Assembly (NCBI GenBank): GCA_911728435.2
Contig: OU452198.1
Coordinates: forward strand, 32,641,902 to 32,705,901
Direction: 5' to 3'
Source of the DNA: Apoderus coryli
Lineage: Eukaryota; Arthropoda; Insecta; Coleoptera; Attelabidae
Length of the DNA: 64,000 nt
Position numbers and translations under genes: made by a program. The notes beneath the pieces were generated by a model that was not told where the DNA came from, ran no database searches, and saw nothing but the letters and a program-made list of their open reading frames with translations. Positions 31,935 through 43,271 of the stretch are shown here, piece after piece. Within the stretch, counting starts at the first letter, position 1. Each line of letters opens with the position of its first letter.

Positions 31935-32440
31935 GAAATATCAGCGACGTTGTGCGTCTTCTGGTTATATCGGAAGTAGGTGTAAAAGTTGCTTATTTCA
32001 AATGGGATACCCCATATATTATTTCATTATTGGATTCTATGTAAAATTGTAGACAAATTTCATATATAACGTCCTATACCTAATTCTAACCGTTTTTGAC
32101 ATATTCTAAATTTTGCTCAAAAATGGCGTTTACAGGTCAACACTTAATTATACTCGTATTTTTTCCCATAAAGCAGCTTTTAATATTTGATTTGAATTGG
32201 TTTTCTTGTATAGAGAGGCTTACTTGAGTAGATGTTACGGGCTAAACAAAAACGAATGATACAAATTAAGTTGAAAAAACTGTTCTAAGTCATTTTTTTA
32301 AATGAAAACCGCTCATTTTTATAATTTTATCTAATTTAGCATTAAAAATAACTGTAACTTTGTATAAGGTTTTTTGTTTCAAAAGTTTATAGTTCTAAAA
32401 ATATTGCCAGTTTAACATTTTTCTATTCTAAAAATGGTAG
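31935..32440 (+). repeat. Diverged copy of the 48-kb foldback arm
   Basis: TCTGGTTATATCGGAAG (31960), TTGCTTATTTCAAATGGGAT, then TATATTATTTCATTATTGGATTC and ACGTCCTATACCTAA followed by CCGTTTTTGACATA follow the same order as 48151-48320. Later AACTGTAACTTTGTATAAGG and TTTAACATTTTTCTATTCT are similarly placed. Only one arm is seen. Confidence 0.6.
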
Positions 32441-32675
32441 GTATGACTTTCATGTTTTATCATTCATTAGTTAGTTGGCCATGGCCATGATGGTCAAGTA
32501 ATACTATGTTTCTATGATGACGCGTGTCAATGTCAGTTAGAATTTCCAATTAAATATGTCTCAACACAGTAGTTCGGTTTTACTCAGAATAAATATTGTC
32601 TCAAAAATGGATAATATGAACCCTACTTCTACAAATGCCGACAAATTAAATTTATTTATTTTTTCGATAAATAGG

Positions 32676-33690
32676 TAGGGTAAAGTAAGGTATATTCGTG
32701 ATAATTTTCGTTTTTTCGTTGGAGAGTAATGGAAATAGCATGCGTTGTTGCTACAATTGTGAGTGACTAACACCCGATAGTTATTCTTGAGATTTATGTA
32801 TTTTTTTATGAAACTTAGAGAATTACTTAAATAAACTTTCAAATGACTGTCCTAGTCAAGGAAAGGTAATTTCGTGACTAGGATATGTAATTTCGTGATA
32901 TGGGGTAGGTTTATTCGTGATACTACAATTAATGCTAAAAATTGGTAAGTAGGATTTTATTAACAGTTACATTGTATCAGTAACGCATAACATCTTATTC
33001 TGAGTCACCACTGGTATTTCCAGTGCATCGATTGCACATTAAAACAATTTCTTTGTCAAATGCTTGACATTTTAGGTGATATCGTACCAAACAGTAGTAA
33101 CATTGTATCCACTGTGCTCCATTTTTTTTTCTTAAAATCTAATGTGCAATAACTTTACCTTTAGTTTAGGATTGTAGTCTATTATAAACATAACATTATC
33201 TAAAAATATGGAATAATTTTACTGCACACAAAAAAAGATATTTAACATTGAATAATTCTTGTATTTTTAATGTCTTCAACGCATGAAAAATATTGTAACA
33301 AACAAGCTCCACGGAATAAACAATTACGGTAAAATTAAGTCAATATTTGTTAATTATTGTGTACAGGAAGATTCCTCATCTAAAATACTATAGATTAATG
33401 TAAATTTCATTATCTCAGCTTTCAATTATTCCTGTTATTTCTGGAGATCGCTTCCCAGTTGCAAAACCCTCCAAAAATCACAACGTAATAAGCACCATAT
33501 GTAAACAAAGTTTTCTAATGCCTGGAATATTCGTGATATAGAAACGCGACAGGTTGCATCATCTAGTACGAACATATACTTACTACTATTCGAGATATCA
33601 TCCATCTAAAGCAAAAGGTGACTTGCTGAGAAATATTCATAATTCTATCACGAACTTACCTATATCACGAACATACCTTACTTTACCCTA
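32676..33690 (-). mobile_element. Pogo-like element with TAGGGTAAAGTAAGG termini
   Basis: Left end TAGGGTAAAGTAAGGTAT then ATTCGTGATA (32676-32703) and right end TATCACGAAC then ATACCTTACTTTACCCTA (33664-33690) are inverted repeats of about 27 bp. Sub-terminal TTCGTGAT blocks recur at 32868-32930 and 33525-33680. The flanking TA is compatible with a TA target duplication. On the minus strand the element encodes a PHD-type zinc finger ending at 32995, like the C-terminus of some pogo-group transposases. About 1 kb, so mostly deleted. Confidence 0.6.
32995..33140 (-). pseudogene. PHD-type finger scrap, transposase C-terminus
   Basis: Frame reads WIQCYYCLVRYHLKCQAF, then DKEIVLMCNRCTGNTSGD, ending in TAA at 32995-32997. 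The spacing Cys-x2-Cys-x4-His-x2-Cys-x12-Cys-x2-Cys with the leading Trp is typical of the degenerate PHD finger found at the end of pogo/Tigger-like transposases. The catalytic domain was not recognised upstream. Confidence 0.65.
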
Positions 33691-34380
33691 TATACCTACA
33701 TATAAGTTACTTTTTGATTTTTCTGTAGCCTACCTGTTGGAAGGTTCTCCGAAATCGTCTCGGTTCTTAGTTTGTATTGATCACCTAAACTACTCACCAT
33801 TTTTCCCTGAAAGATAAGATCCTTGAAACATCCTAATGTTTGTATGTATGTATTATGGCCTGGTACTAGCACATCGTAGGCCAGTCCAAAAAACACATAT
33901 ATGAACATTAATAGAACCCAACCCCAAGCGCGTCCACCTGTTCCCCGTGATCACCTTGAAAAAAAAAATCTTCGATATTCTTCCCACAATTCAAAACACA
34001 CGGTGTGTATATAATTTTTTTTCTTTCTCTTCATCTAGTTAGAATCTCCCCCTAATATGACGGTCTATTTTTGTCTACTAGTAAGTATATTATATCATTT
34101 GTATCACATTTGGAAGTTTATTTATTTTTAAATTAAGATATAAAGTTGACTAATCTATTTGGAATTGCTGTGTTAACCGAAGATGAATGCACAGTGAAAC
34201 TAAAACAGAAACTCTACTCAAAAGTATAATATAATTCTTTCGCGAAGTTAACTAGATCACTAAAAAAATAAACAAGTTAGCTTGAATATTTACGAGGCGA
34301 TTGAAATGATTTTGTATCCATAAAAAAACTTGATGCGATTAATTTTTATAGGTTTTTGGATATGCTTTTAAATAGTCTTT
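33691..34380. other. Unassigned sequence
   Basis: No gene recognised. ATGTATGTATGTATTATGG near 33840 is a small microsatellite. Confidence 0.4.
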
Positions 34381-34385
34381 ATAAT

Positions 34386-34428
34386 ATTAGCTGAAGATGT
34401 GCCAGGTCGTGACACGAAACGTCCTAAT
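34386..34428 (+). ncRNA. Hammerhead ribozyme-like motif (D)
   Basis: ATTAG (stem I, 34386-34390), CTGAAGA (34391-34397), stem II with GTG/CAC at 34399-34401 and 34413-34415 plus an inner C-G after one mismatch, GAAA (34416-34419), C, GTC triplet (34421-34423), CTAAT (stem I, 34424-34428). Stem I pairs perfectly over 5 bp. Stem II is weaker than in motifs A-C. It directly precedes a Tc1-like fragment. Confidence 0.6.
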
Positions 34429-34439
34429 GCTTTGAATTA

Positions 34440-34762
34440 CAATATTCTGCCACCGTGTTTTACTGTCGGACAAATTTTCTTGTTTACATTCCACATTAAG
34501 TCTTCGCCATACAATATGATGTCCATCCGATTATATTTAGATTAATCTGAGATAATAACACGTTGCCAGAAATTATTTGTTTCATTCATATATTTATTTG
34601 CAAACTGTAATCCTTTTTTTTCGATTAAAAATTAACCCAATACTTGTTCCAGTCACTGTAGCTATTTTTATTACTGTCGGTATCCTTTTATAATGTAAAG
34701 AGGCATGGGAACGGATAACCCCGGTAGAATCGTTAAATTTATATATTTTACATTGACTTTGG
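34440..34762 (-). mobile_element. Tc1-like transposon fragment, copy 2
   Basis: Same order as copy 1 at 8370-8890: complement of VKHGG-coding sequence, the SD-stop-SKYN region with the same TAA codon, then FANKYMN-type sequence, and the end CCAGTCACTGTAG, ACTGTCGGTATCC, GGCATGGGAACGGATA. It lacks the hAT insert. A 5-6 base deletion near 34512 distinguishes the copies. Confidence 0.75.
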
Positions 34763-34940
34763 ATAGACTATAGCTGCATTCCTATACATGGTGTCCCGGC
34801 AACTGTGGGAAATCTCTCGGATGTAGATAAAACATAAACAAATAAGCGAGTACAAGTCCCTACAAAAAATTTTCCTACAGGCCTTCCTTACGGAGATAAA
34901 AGCCCCTAAAATTTGTTTTTTTAATAACTTTTAAAGTATG

Positions 34941-35352
34941 TACAGGGTGTTTCATTAAAAATTGTCCATATAGTAGTTGGAGATACCTTAGCACCAAATA
35001 TGAAAATTTACACTTTAATATTCTCTTTTTCTACGTACCTAAATATCATCCTCTTGCCTTAATGCGATTAAAATAAGTAGTTTGCAAGTTATTCCACTTG
35101 AGTTCCGTTAATAACTTAACTAAGTTTATGAAAAAATGTGTTAATTCCAATCGTAAAGTTACATGAACCTCACAATATTTATTATATCTGAACAAATGAA
35201 ACATTGAAAGGTGCCAAACAATGCCAATGGGCTAAATCATTTGGGAATATGTATTACCGTAAGGGAGACTATTTCATTGAAGTGTTTTGGATCAGATCTT
35301 CATATTTGGTGCTATAAGGTATCTCCAATTACCATATGGACAATTCGAAACC
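34941..35352 (+). mobile_element. MITE with transposase C-terminal remnant
   Basis: Arms: 34950-35005 (TTTCATTAAAAATTGTCCAT, then TTGGAGATACCTTAGCACC) and 35294-35351 (GGTGCTATAAGGTATCTCC, then ATATGGACAATTCGAAA). It starts TACAGGGTGT. Before the right arm a frame reads CQWAKSFGNMYYRKGDYFIE, similar to the last residues of mariner-like transposases (KC..xxGDYFE). So it is an internally deleted transposon. The C-terminal reading is tentative. Confidence 0.65.
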
Positions 35353-36076
35353 TTCTATATATATATAACATAACCAAAAATTGTATTATGATGAACACAA
35401 GTAAGAACCTCTCAATATAGTGTTCTTAAAATTAACTTAGACCTTATTGGCTTTTAACCCCATGTATGATAACGACTCAAAAACAATCTGAGCAGCCTGA
35501 ACCTTCAACTAAAAAAATTTATTAAAAATTAACGTTAGAAATATTTATTAATTTGTTTTTTTTTTAATAACTCTGAAAAAATCGAAACGAAATCATATAA
35601 AATAAAAATTGATCACGTGAATTATTCAAAAACGGTGCAAGCTTTAGAGAGTTGGAACAAAAATTAAAACTTTAATTCGTATTTTAGAATATGTTTACTT
35701 GCAAATTTGAAATTAGGAAACGCACGTAAAACTGAAACTTTCAGTTTAGCCCCGTTCACGCAAAGTTCCTCCGAAGAAGCTGACAGGATTTTTCACAAAA
35801 CGTAGTATAAATTTGACGCAGGATTTATCCAGAAGCATTGAGCTTTCTTAAACTTGCTCTATTGAATATTTCAGCTATCAGGATAATCAACGAAATCTGG
35901 TTCTTTGATACGTAGAATTTATCTAAGAATCTGGATTAAATAAAAAAGTGTGTTTGGGTTTCATTGAATTTTTTCAAACTCGATTTGAAGAATCTCCCAG
36001 GAAAATCAATGAAACGTAATAGAGCGTACTGAAAATTTGATGCAGAATTATTTAGACAACAATAATTTCTATAATA
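35353..36076. other. Unassigned AT-rich sequence
   Basis: No gene recognised. Confidence 0.4.
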
Positions 36077-37690
36077 TTTGGGGCAGTCTATTTACCACCT
36101 AGATCTTCTATAGACCATTACCTTGCATTTGGGGATACTACTCTCTCAAAAATTCCCTTCTGCGGAAGTGTGTTTGTTGGGTGATTTCAATTTGGCTGAC
36201 GGTACCTGGATCGACGACCGGTCTGTATATTGAATTCAATTCCGAAACTATTCGAAAACCTGATCACTCGTTATCTGACGGCCACTCTGGGGCCATTGGT
36301 GATCTCCGATCAATTTGGATTTCAGGCAGGTAAATCTCCTCGAATTCACAAACTACTTGTCCCGGGCTTTGGAGCACGGATATCAAGTTCATGCCATTTA
36401 CACCGACTTCTCTAAGGCTTTCGACAGTGTCAACCATCGGCTTCTCATTGAGAAGCTTGGGATTGTTGGAGTCTCTGCGCCTATGTTGGACTGGTTGGGG
36501 AGCTACTTATGTGGTAGAACTCAGGTTGTCCGGATCAATGAGTTTCATTCCAGGCCCATATTAGTTTCATCTGGTGTTCCTCAGGGGTCTCATTTGGGCC
36601 CGTTATTATTTAACTTATTTGTCAATGACATAGCGCAATGTTTCGTTCATTGTGAGATCAAGTTATTTGCTGATGATCTAAAGTGTTATAGGCGTATTGC
36701 AGGCCCATCCGATTGCTACCTTTTGCAGGAGGATGTTATTCGGCTTGTGCATTGGTGCGAGGCGAATGGGTTGGATTTGAATATATCGAAGTGCTTTTGC
36801 GTTAATTTTAACCGTACTAAGGATCCACTTTTTCACGAATACTTTATTGACCGGGACGCTTTGGATTATAAGACTTTGGTCAAGGATCTGGGTGTCTACT
36901 TGGATTCTTCACTGAGCTACACCGATCACATCAGGCGCGCGACATCGCGGTCCATTAAGATGTTGGGCTTCATCAGGCGTTGTTCGGGGGATTTCAGTCA
37001 GATTGGTACATTCAGGGCCCTGTACACATCCCTTGTGAGGCCGCATTTGGAGTACGCCTCTGCCGTGTCGTCTCCATCTTATGTTTGTCACACTGTCTGT
37101 ATCGAGAGGGTTCAGCACCGTTTTCTGAGGTACGTTCATTTTAGACTCGGCCGTGAACGACCCGTTAATTTTAACTTAAACTACGGCGTATTGCTGAGTG
37201 AGCTGGAGTTGGCTACATTGGGCGCCCGCAGGGTTGTCAGGGACCTGACTATACTATATAAAATTTTAAACAATACTCTTTTATCTTCTAGTCTTTTATC
37301 CCAGATTGGTTTTCATGTTCCCCCTAGACAAAGCAGAAGTTCTGATATCTTTCACGTCTCGTTCCACCGCGCTAACTACGCTATGAATACCTTTGTCACC
37401 AGAGTGGCGCGACTGGCGAATCGTTGTTCTAATCATAACATCGATTTCATTGCACCATTTGGTGAGTTTGCCGGTCGCTTAAGGAGGGGGTCTAGTCCCT
37501 AATTCCTTGTTTTTAAAATTTAAAATGAATTAGCATTCATTAATTCCTTAACATCAGCGAGCGTTGGTTCAATTGTAATGGATAGTCTAGAGTTATGTAA
37601 GTTTTATAATTTCTGTATTATGTTGGATGCTATTGTTTTGTACATGTTGTAATAATGGACTTTGTCCGTAGATTAATAAATAAATAATAA
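36077..37690 (+). mobile_element. Jockey-like non-LTR retrotransposon, internally deleted
   Basis: 36077-36231 is the end of an APE endonuclease: AVYLPPRSSIDHYL, then in a shifted frame EVCLLGDFNLADGTW (GDFN is the conserved endonuclease block). It jumps to RT sequence at 36230 (IPKLFENLITRYL, DQFGFQAG), losing several hundred bases. Another frame change near 36330 leads to the long frame 36315-37502: IYTDFSKAFD at residues 28-37, SGVPQGSHLGPLLFNLF at 86-102, FADD at 118-121, then KDLGVYLDSSLSY, LYTSLVRPHLEYAS, and a complete C-terminus ending RLRRGSSP. The 3' UTR ends near 37690 in AATAAATAAATAATAATAAA. The catalytic residues are intact but the element is not. Confidence 0.9.
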
Positions 37691-37779
37691 TAAATAAACA
37701 AATAGTTTCGACAGTTTGTCCAAACTTAATATAAGAGTTCCAAGATAATCCACAAAGTTAAGTTTTCTGTTAAAGATAG

Positions 37780-38140
37780 TCACTAATATCTATAAAATCG
37801 CCATAAATTTTTTGTTAACTATGTCATCCCTGAAACAGTTTTAGATGAGCAGAATCAATAAGTGGATACGTCGAAGCTTATAACCTGCTAACATACACAC
37901 AGGATTTCGTGAGGGGCACCACTGCTCTCCGAATAGTGACTGACGACACCTTCAAAACTGCAGATCAGGGTCAGCTTGCTGTGCTTATTTTATTGGACTA
38001 CAAAGCTAAATCATGCAATGGCGTTCCACAAGGGTCTATCCTAGGACCTCTTTTATTCACTCTCTATTTTTCCTCATCATTTCTTATTTGGGTTGGGTTG
38101 TGTCGAGTTTTTTTTACAAAAATACTTCAAGTGTAGTTTT
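37780..38140 (+). pseudogene. RT scrap with internal deletion, same family as 27078-28840
   Basis: The frame 37909-38136 reads TTALRIVTDDTFKTADQGQL, AVLILLDY, then SCNGVPQGSILGPLLFTLY. The first part matches TALLKVTDDIFKAIDKGQL and LLDYTKAFD at 27370-27430; the second matches NGVPQGSILGP. About 50 codons between motifs A and B are missing, joined in frame. Confidence 0.8.
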
Positions 38141-39111
38141 ATTGAGAGATAATTTTCACCAAGTTTTTCTTTCCTTAGCTTATTATACAGGGAAATTAAA
38201 GAAGGAAAACAATATTTCTCAATCTTTGTTTCGGAGTAGGAATTTTTCAAAAAATGTTATGCCATTAAAATTTTATTGGTGTTATTTAGAAAAATCCTGT
38301 AGAAAATTAATAAAAACTGTCCACATCCCTAATACAGTTTGAATAATTATTGTGACCTTTTTCTCTTTCTGTAGGTCTGTAGACGAAAGTCGATATAGAA
38401 AATAATACCCTACAAGGGTAGTGGGAAGATATTTTGATTGTAGATGACCTTGAACAGAAGCCGACGACCTGTGATGTGCGTTTACTAAATAATTCTTGCG
38501 TGCCGCTGCTACGAGAGGGTGGTTCTTTTGTACCATGCATTTGTTGGGCTATGTAATTTTTATATAAAAAAAATGATACACATGTGAGTAAAAGATTTCG
38601 ATCACATTTCATTATTGTATCGGTGCATTTTTATAAAATTCTGTTAAAATGAATCTCAACAGGACAATAGACTACTACATCAGGTATTATTATGTTTTAA
38701 TATAAAAGAGTGGTACAATCGAAAATGTGAAGAGGGTTGATTCTTTATTGGAAATTATTGAATCAAAAAAATGAAGAATGTGTTGCTTGATTTTTGATTA
38801 AGATGCCTAGAACTATATATCTTGACATTTCTGATTTAAAATCAAGATGTTCTGACAAAAAATCATCAATAGGATTATCAGATTCAAGGGACCACAGAAA
38901 ATATTGCAAATCAATACAATAGATATCTTTAATAATTATTTATTTGTTTATCCACAGGCAATGCCCAATTATAATTAATAACAAAATAAGCAAGGCAAAT
39001 ACAACAGTAAACTTATGCTAATATACAGGTTGTTTCAAAAAGACGCGGCAATATTTAATTATTTATTAGCTCCCCATATCATATAATATGTAATACATAA
39101 TATATGGACAC
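38141..39111. other. Unassigned, with a repeat scrap at the right end
   Basis: 39024-39062 contains ACAGGTTGTTTCAAAAAG then ACGCGGCAATATTTAA, a close match to 16779-16815. No gene recognised. Confidence 0.4.
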
Positions 39112-40101
39112 TATTAGTCTCATGAAAAATTTTTTAATTTCACCGGAAATACTTGTTTTTGGTCATTTTATACATAAATATGTAGTTTTTAAAAAATGTC
39201 TGTCTGTCTGTCTGTATCCACTAAAACGCAAAAACCAGTTAACAGATTTTAACCAAATTGGATACAAAAATACTATTGGACATGGCAAGGAGCTGATTGA
39301 TTTGGGAATCATTGAGCGTAGGCAAGGGGTTTAAAAGAAGGTTCAAAAATTAAAAAATTCATAGTTCTTAAACTTATCCGAAATACTGCATAATTTTTTA
39401 CACATTTAATTGAATATAACCTAAAATATTGAACATAAAATATTAGACTACATTGGCGTTCGAAAATAGTGTAAAATAGGGTAAATTAAAAAAAAACGTA
39501 TTTCTTAAACATAGCAGAAATATTAACTAGTTATTTATAGCTTTGATAGAATATAACCTATAAAATGTGTCATAAATAATTTACTTTCATAGGCGTTCGT
39601 AATATGGAATAATTTTTCATAGTTGTGATACAATATAAGCTAAAAAATATTCCATAAAACAATTGGTTCACACAGGCGTTCAAAAATAGTCTAAAAAAGG
39701 GTCAAAAACGAAAAAAAAATGTTTCTCAAATATACCAGAAAAATTGGCTAATTATATATAGCTTTGATATAAGATAACCTACAAAATGCAACATAAAATT
39801 TTTATTTACTCGTAAATAGGCGTTCGTAAATCGTAGAAAAGGGGGCAGAATAAATTTTATAATAAAACCAAAAAAAAATCAACTATTTTGCGTACAAGAA
39901 CTTGGCCTAGAAGGTCTGAAATATAAAATATGTACGTATAGATAGTGCCTCCAAAGAGGAGAAAAAGGAACAAATCCTGATACTTAAAAAAAAATAACTG
40001 ATGTCTAAAACAAAAAAATATATATAAATGACAAAAAGGTCATAAAATTACCACTTTTACACTTAAATATGGAGAGCTATTCGTGCCTCGAGTACAACAG
40101 T
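39112..40101 (-). repeat. Inverted copy of the tandem-array element
   Basis: Read on the minus strand it starts with GTTGTACTCGAGGCACGAA-type sequence (40101) and ends with the CAGACAGACAGACA block and the CGGAAAT/GGTCATTTTATACATAAA flank at 39112-39210, as in 17580-19440. It carries about one higher-order unit (blocks with GGCGTTCG at 39471, 39592, 39674, 39822) instead of two. Confidence 0.8.
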
Positions 40102-42079
40102 TTATTTATTTATTTAATATGAAATTTTAGAAGGTTTTTGATTTTGACAAGTAGATTTATTATTTAAACTAAGTATTTATCAGATTATAACAACATTAAT
40201 TAATAAGCAGCATGTACAGGGTGAAACAAAAAAAAACATTAATTTTCCCACATTTAACAAATTTCCCATATTGCAATCGAATAACTTTTAAATGTTTAAG
40301 AAATTTTTAGCATAAACTTTAAATTTATCTATGGGGTGAGTCGGAAATGTACTTGTTTATTATTTTAAGGACAAAAAAGTAATATTTTTTGATTTCTTTA
40401 GAGTTTAATTCAAGATTTCTTTGAGGAGCAACTATAAGCTCCTACAGGTTATCTACGGGGTAACTCAAAAAGATTTCTATTTATTTTTGAAGATGAACAG
40501 CACACAATTCTACTATTACTTTCTCAGGTCATTTTATGAAAAAAGTTTTTTGTAAATAACGGTTTTTTTCAATTAAGTCAAATATTTCCTTACCGTTTTC
40601 TTTGAAATTTGGCAGCGTTGTTGCTAGAAATAGGAAGCTTATATGGCGCTAATTAGATCAAAATTATTAAATCCAGTGGCGTTAGGGGGGAATCTTAATA
40701 AAAATTATTGACAAAAAAAATGTGCGCCAATTTATTTTTCTGACACCAGGAAATAGGATATATGAATATTAACGGCCCAACTATGCTACCTTGGAACATA
40801 CCCACGTCAAAGTCCTGAAAGTAGGATGTAACTTTTTCAATCCTAATCGCTATACTTCCGATATGCCTTAAGATGAGTCAATCCACGAATTAAATGGCCC
40901 ATGTAAACCGATTCTGTTGAGTAAGATTGTTACTACTTTTTGGAGTAGTCTTAAGCTTGTGAACCATCTAAGTCATGTTTGTTTCAAAGTTAAGGGGGGG
41001 TAGAATAAGAAAATTTTTTAGAATGTTATTGGCATTGAGATGTTTTTTACTCACCTTCTCTCAGCCTTAACCTTAGAGTGAATCCATCTAAATCTTAATT
41101 GCTGCTTTTTAGTGGCAGGAGTGATGCCGAATATCTCAAAGAATATTTCACAGTTCTTATAAATTATAATGTTATTCAGTATAGATTGCTTCTGCACGAA
41201 ATTTGGGTTGATTTTGTCCGAAGGATGCTTCAAAAGTCATTTTTCACTTCGAAACTCTGCTGTTATCTCATTAACATGCTTCTTTACAATATTAACTCTT
41301 TAATGTCGTAAAAATATATACCAAGAATGAATGGAAAGACTCTGGCGACGGCTAAGTTGTACTTTCGTCGTTTTAGGAAATGCCCAACTAAGTATTTTAT
41401 TTTTTTTTTACCATACTACAACCTCCAGATTTATTTTATTCAACATTGCGTATATTATTTTATATAATATGGGTTGAGAAAATAGGTAAAAAAAAAGAGA
41501 ATCAGGTAGTAAAAAAAGGTAGCTTTTGTACACCTATAACAAACTCAGGTAAAAAAAAAAACTTGAATTAGTGACCACAGATGTGACATTCTTTTAGATT
41601 CCTTCTCAAATTTGTCTTTAAAACCAATTTGATAATCAATGAGCCCACATAAAAACATCAACGTTGTAATTTTTAATTTATGTTAACGAATATTTACAAA
41701 TATGCCAGCATATAAATTTTGGTTAATATTCGTTAAAAAAGGGCATATAGTTTGAGATTTTACTAAATTACAACAGCATTTTAACAGGATATTAAAATAT
41801 TTCATCTCAAAGTAGGACCACAGCTGCCCTCAGGACGCGGAATTAGGTACATTAACTTGGGGATAAGAAGAGGTCAGTCAGAAAAAAAAAATAAAATTTT
41901 TGGTTTTCGTTTTTTTCGGGTGCCGAATTCAATTTTTAACTTTACCAACTCGAAAAAGTGATGCGTTTTGAAAAATCTGTAAAAAATTGTGAAAAAGCGT
42001 ATTTTTGTATTTATTTGCTTAATATAACGGGTGGGCAAATTTGAGGTTAGGAAATAAAATAAGTATTTGTTTTACTACT
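40102..42079. other. Unassigned, with TACAGGGTG repeat scraps
   Basis: TACAGGGTGAAAC is at about 40215 and GGGGTGAGTCGG at about 40333, both like repeat-element termini. 40525-40600 shares the CATTTTATGAAAAAAG, TAAATAACGG and CAAATATTTCCTTACC blocks with 16838-16960. The rest is unrecognised. Confidence 0.4.
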
Positions 42080-42160
42080 GCCAGATTTAAAGCCGCGGCT
42101 GGTGTTTTGTAGAGGAGGCGTAGCCGAGGCTAGGAAACCAGCGAAGGCATTAAATCTGGC
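42080..42160. repeat. Strong GC-containing hairpin
   Basis: GCCAGATTTAA (42080-42090) pairs perfectly with TTAAATCTGGC (42150-42160). Inside, GGCTGGTGTTT (42098-42108) pairs with AAACCAGC (42135-42142) with a bulge. The 81-nt stretch is much richer in G and C than its surroundings and also contains GGCGTAGCCGAGGC. It may be a palindromic repeat end or a structured RNA; I do not recognise it. Confidence 0.55.
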
Positions 42161-43271
42161 TCTCTTTCAAATCTTCGCCCAACTTTCCGTCATCTCTACT
42201 TTATCTTTTGGATTGCCTAGACATGTATCAGATTGAAAAACAGTTTTAAAGGCAATATCACTAAAAATCTCATTTAAATCGCGGGTGAATTTTTAGAAGA
42301 TACGGAATCGAAATGAATTTAGAACTATCTTGACTTTCTCGGAAAGTTGTGGCATTATGGAGTGCATTTTTAAACTTATATTTTCTAATTAGTTTATCAA
42401 CTAAATGGTCCACATAACCATTGACTCTATAGCCACCCTTTTAATTATGTTTTTCTCTGTATCGAAAGAGTTTATAATATTCCATTAAAAAGATTCTTTA
42501 TACCTCATAGCTTCGGAACGATGTTGTACATTGCTTAGACATTGGACATGTATTTTGCACTAAATATGTCTAAGCAACTGATGACAAGTATAATAAGAAA
42601 TCCAGGACCGGATTGGAAAATTACTAGATTTTTTGTGCCGACCCCAAAAATTCACCCTGTAATTCTAAAATGCCCAGTGCGTTTACATATTCAAAAAGTA
42701 TATAAAAATCTGAAGTAAATAGTGTCATTTTCGTTTTCACGACGATCAGCGTATTGTTTAAAATTTAATATCGAAATGTTTTTCATGGGATTTTTTATGA
42801 CTAATAATTGGCAATAATAATTGTTAATAAGCGAACCAGGAACATTTTCTCAAATACAACTACAGCAGTTTTATTACACTGAGTATTTAATTTATAATTT
42901 TATAACTTTAAAGATAATAACATGTTCAAGAATTGCTAATGCAGGTCCGAATCAGAAGATATTCTCATAGAGCTTCAAAACAACGCCTTGTATGTTATAA
43001 ATTTTGCAGTGCTTTGACAGTAAGTAACTTATTTGTTTTTTTACGGCTTGCTAATTTCAAACAAACTTTGATGGGCATTACTAAGCTGCTTTATTGCTAT
43101 GTATAAATTTAATTAAGATATTTTTATATACCTAGTGAACAGAAGCGTACGTCTTCTTCATGGCCACCTGATTTATCCTCACTTAATCGTAATTTAAAAG
43201 CCAAATATTTCCAAAAATGTAAAAGTAAAGAAGGTATATGATATATTATATTTAATGCTCTTTTAAACTTG
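42161..43271. other. Unassigned sequence
   Basis: No gene recognised. Confidence 0.4.
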
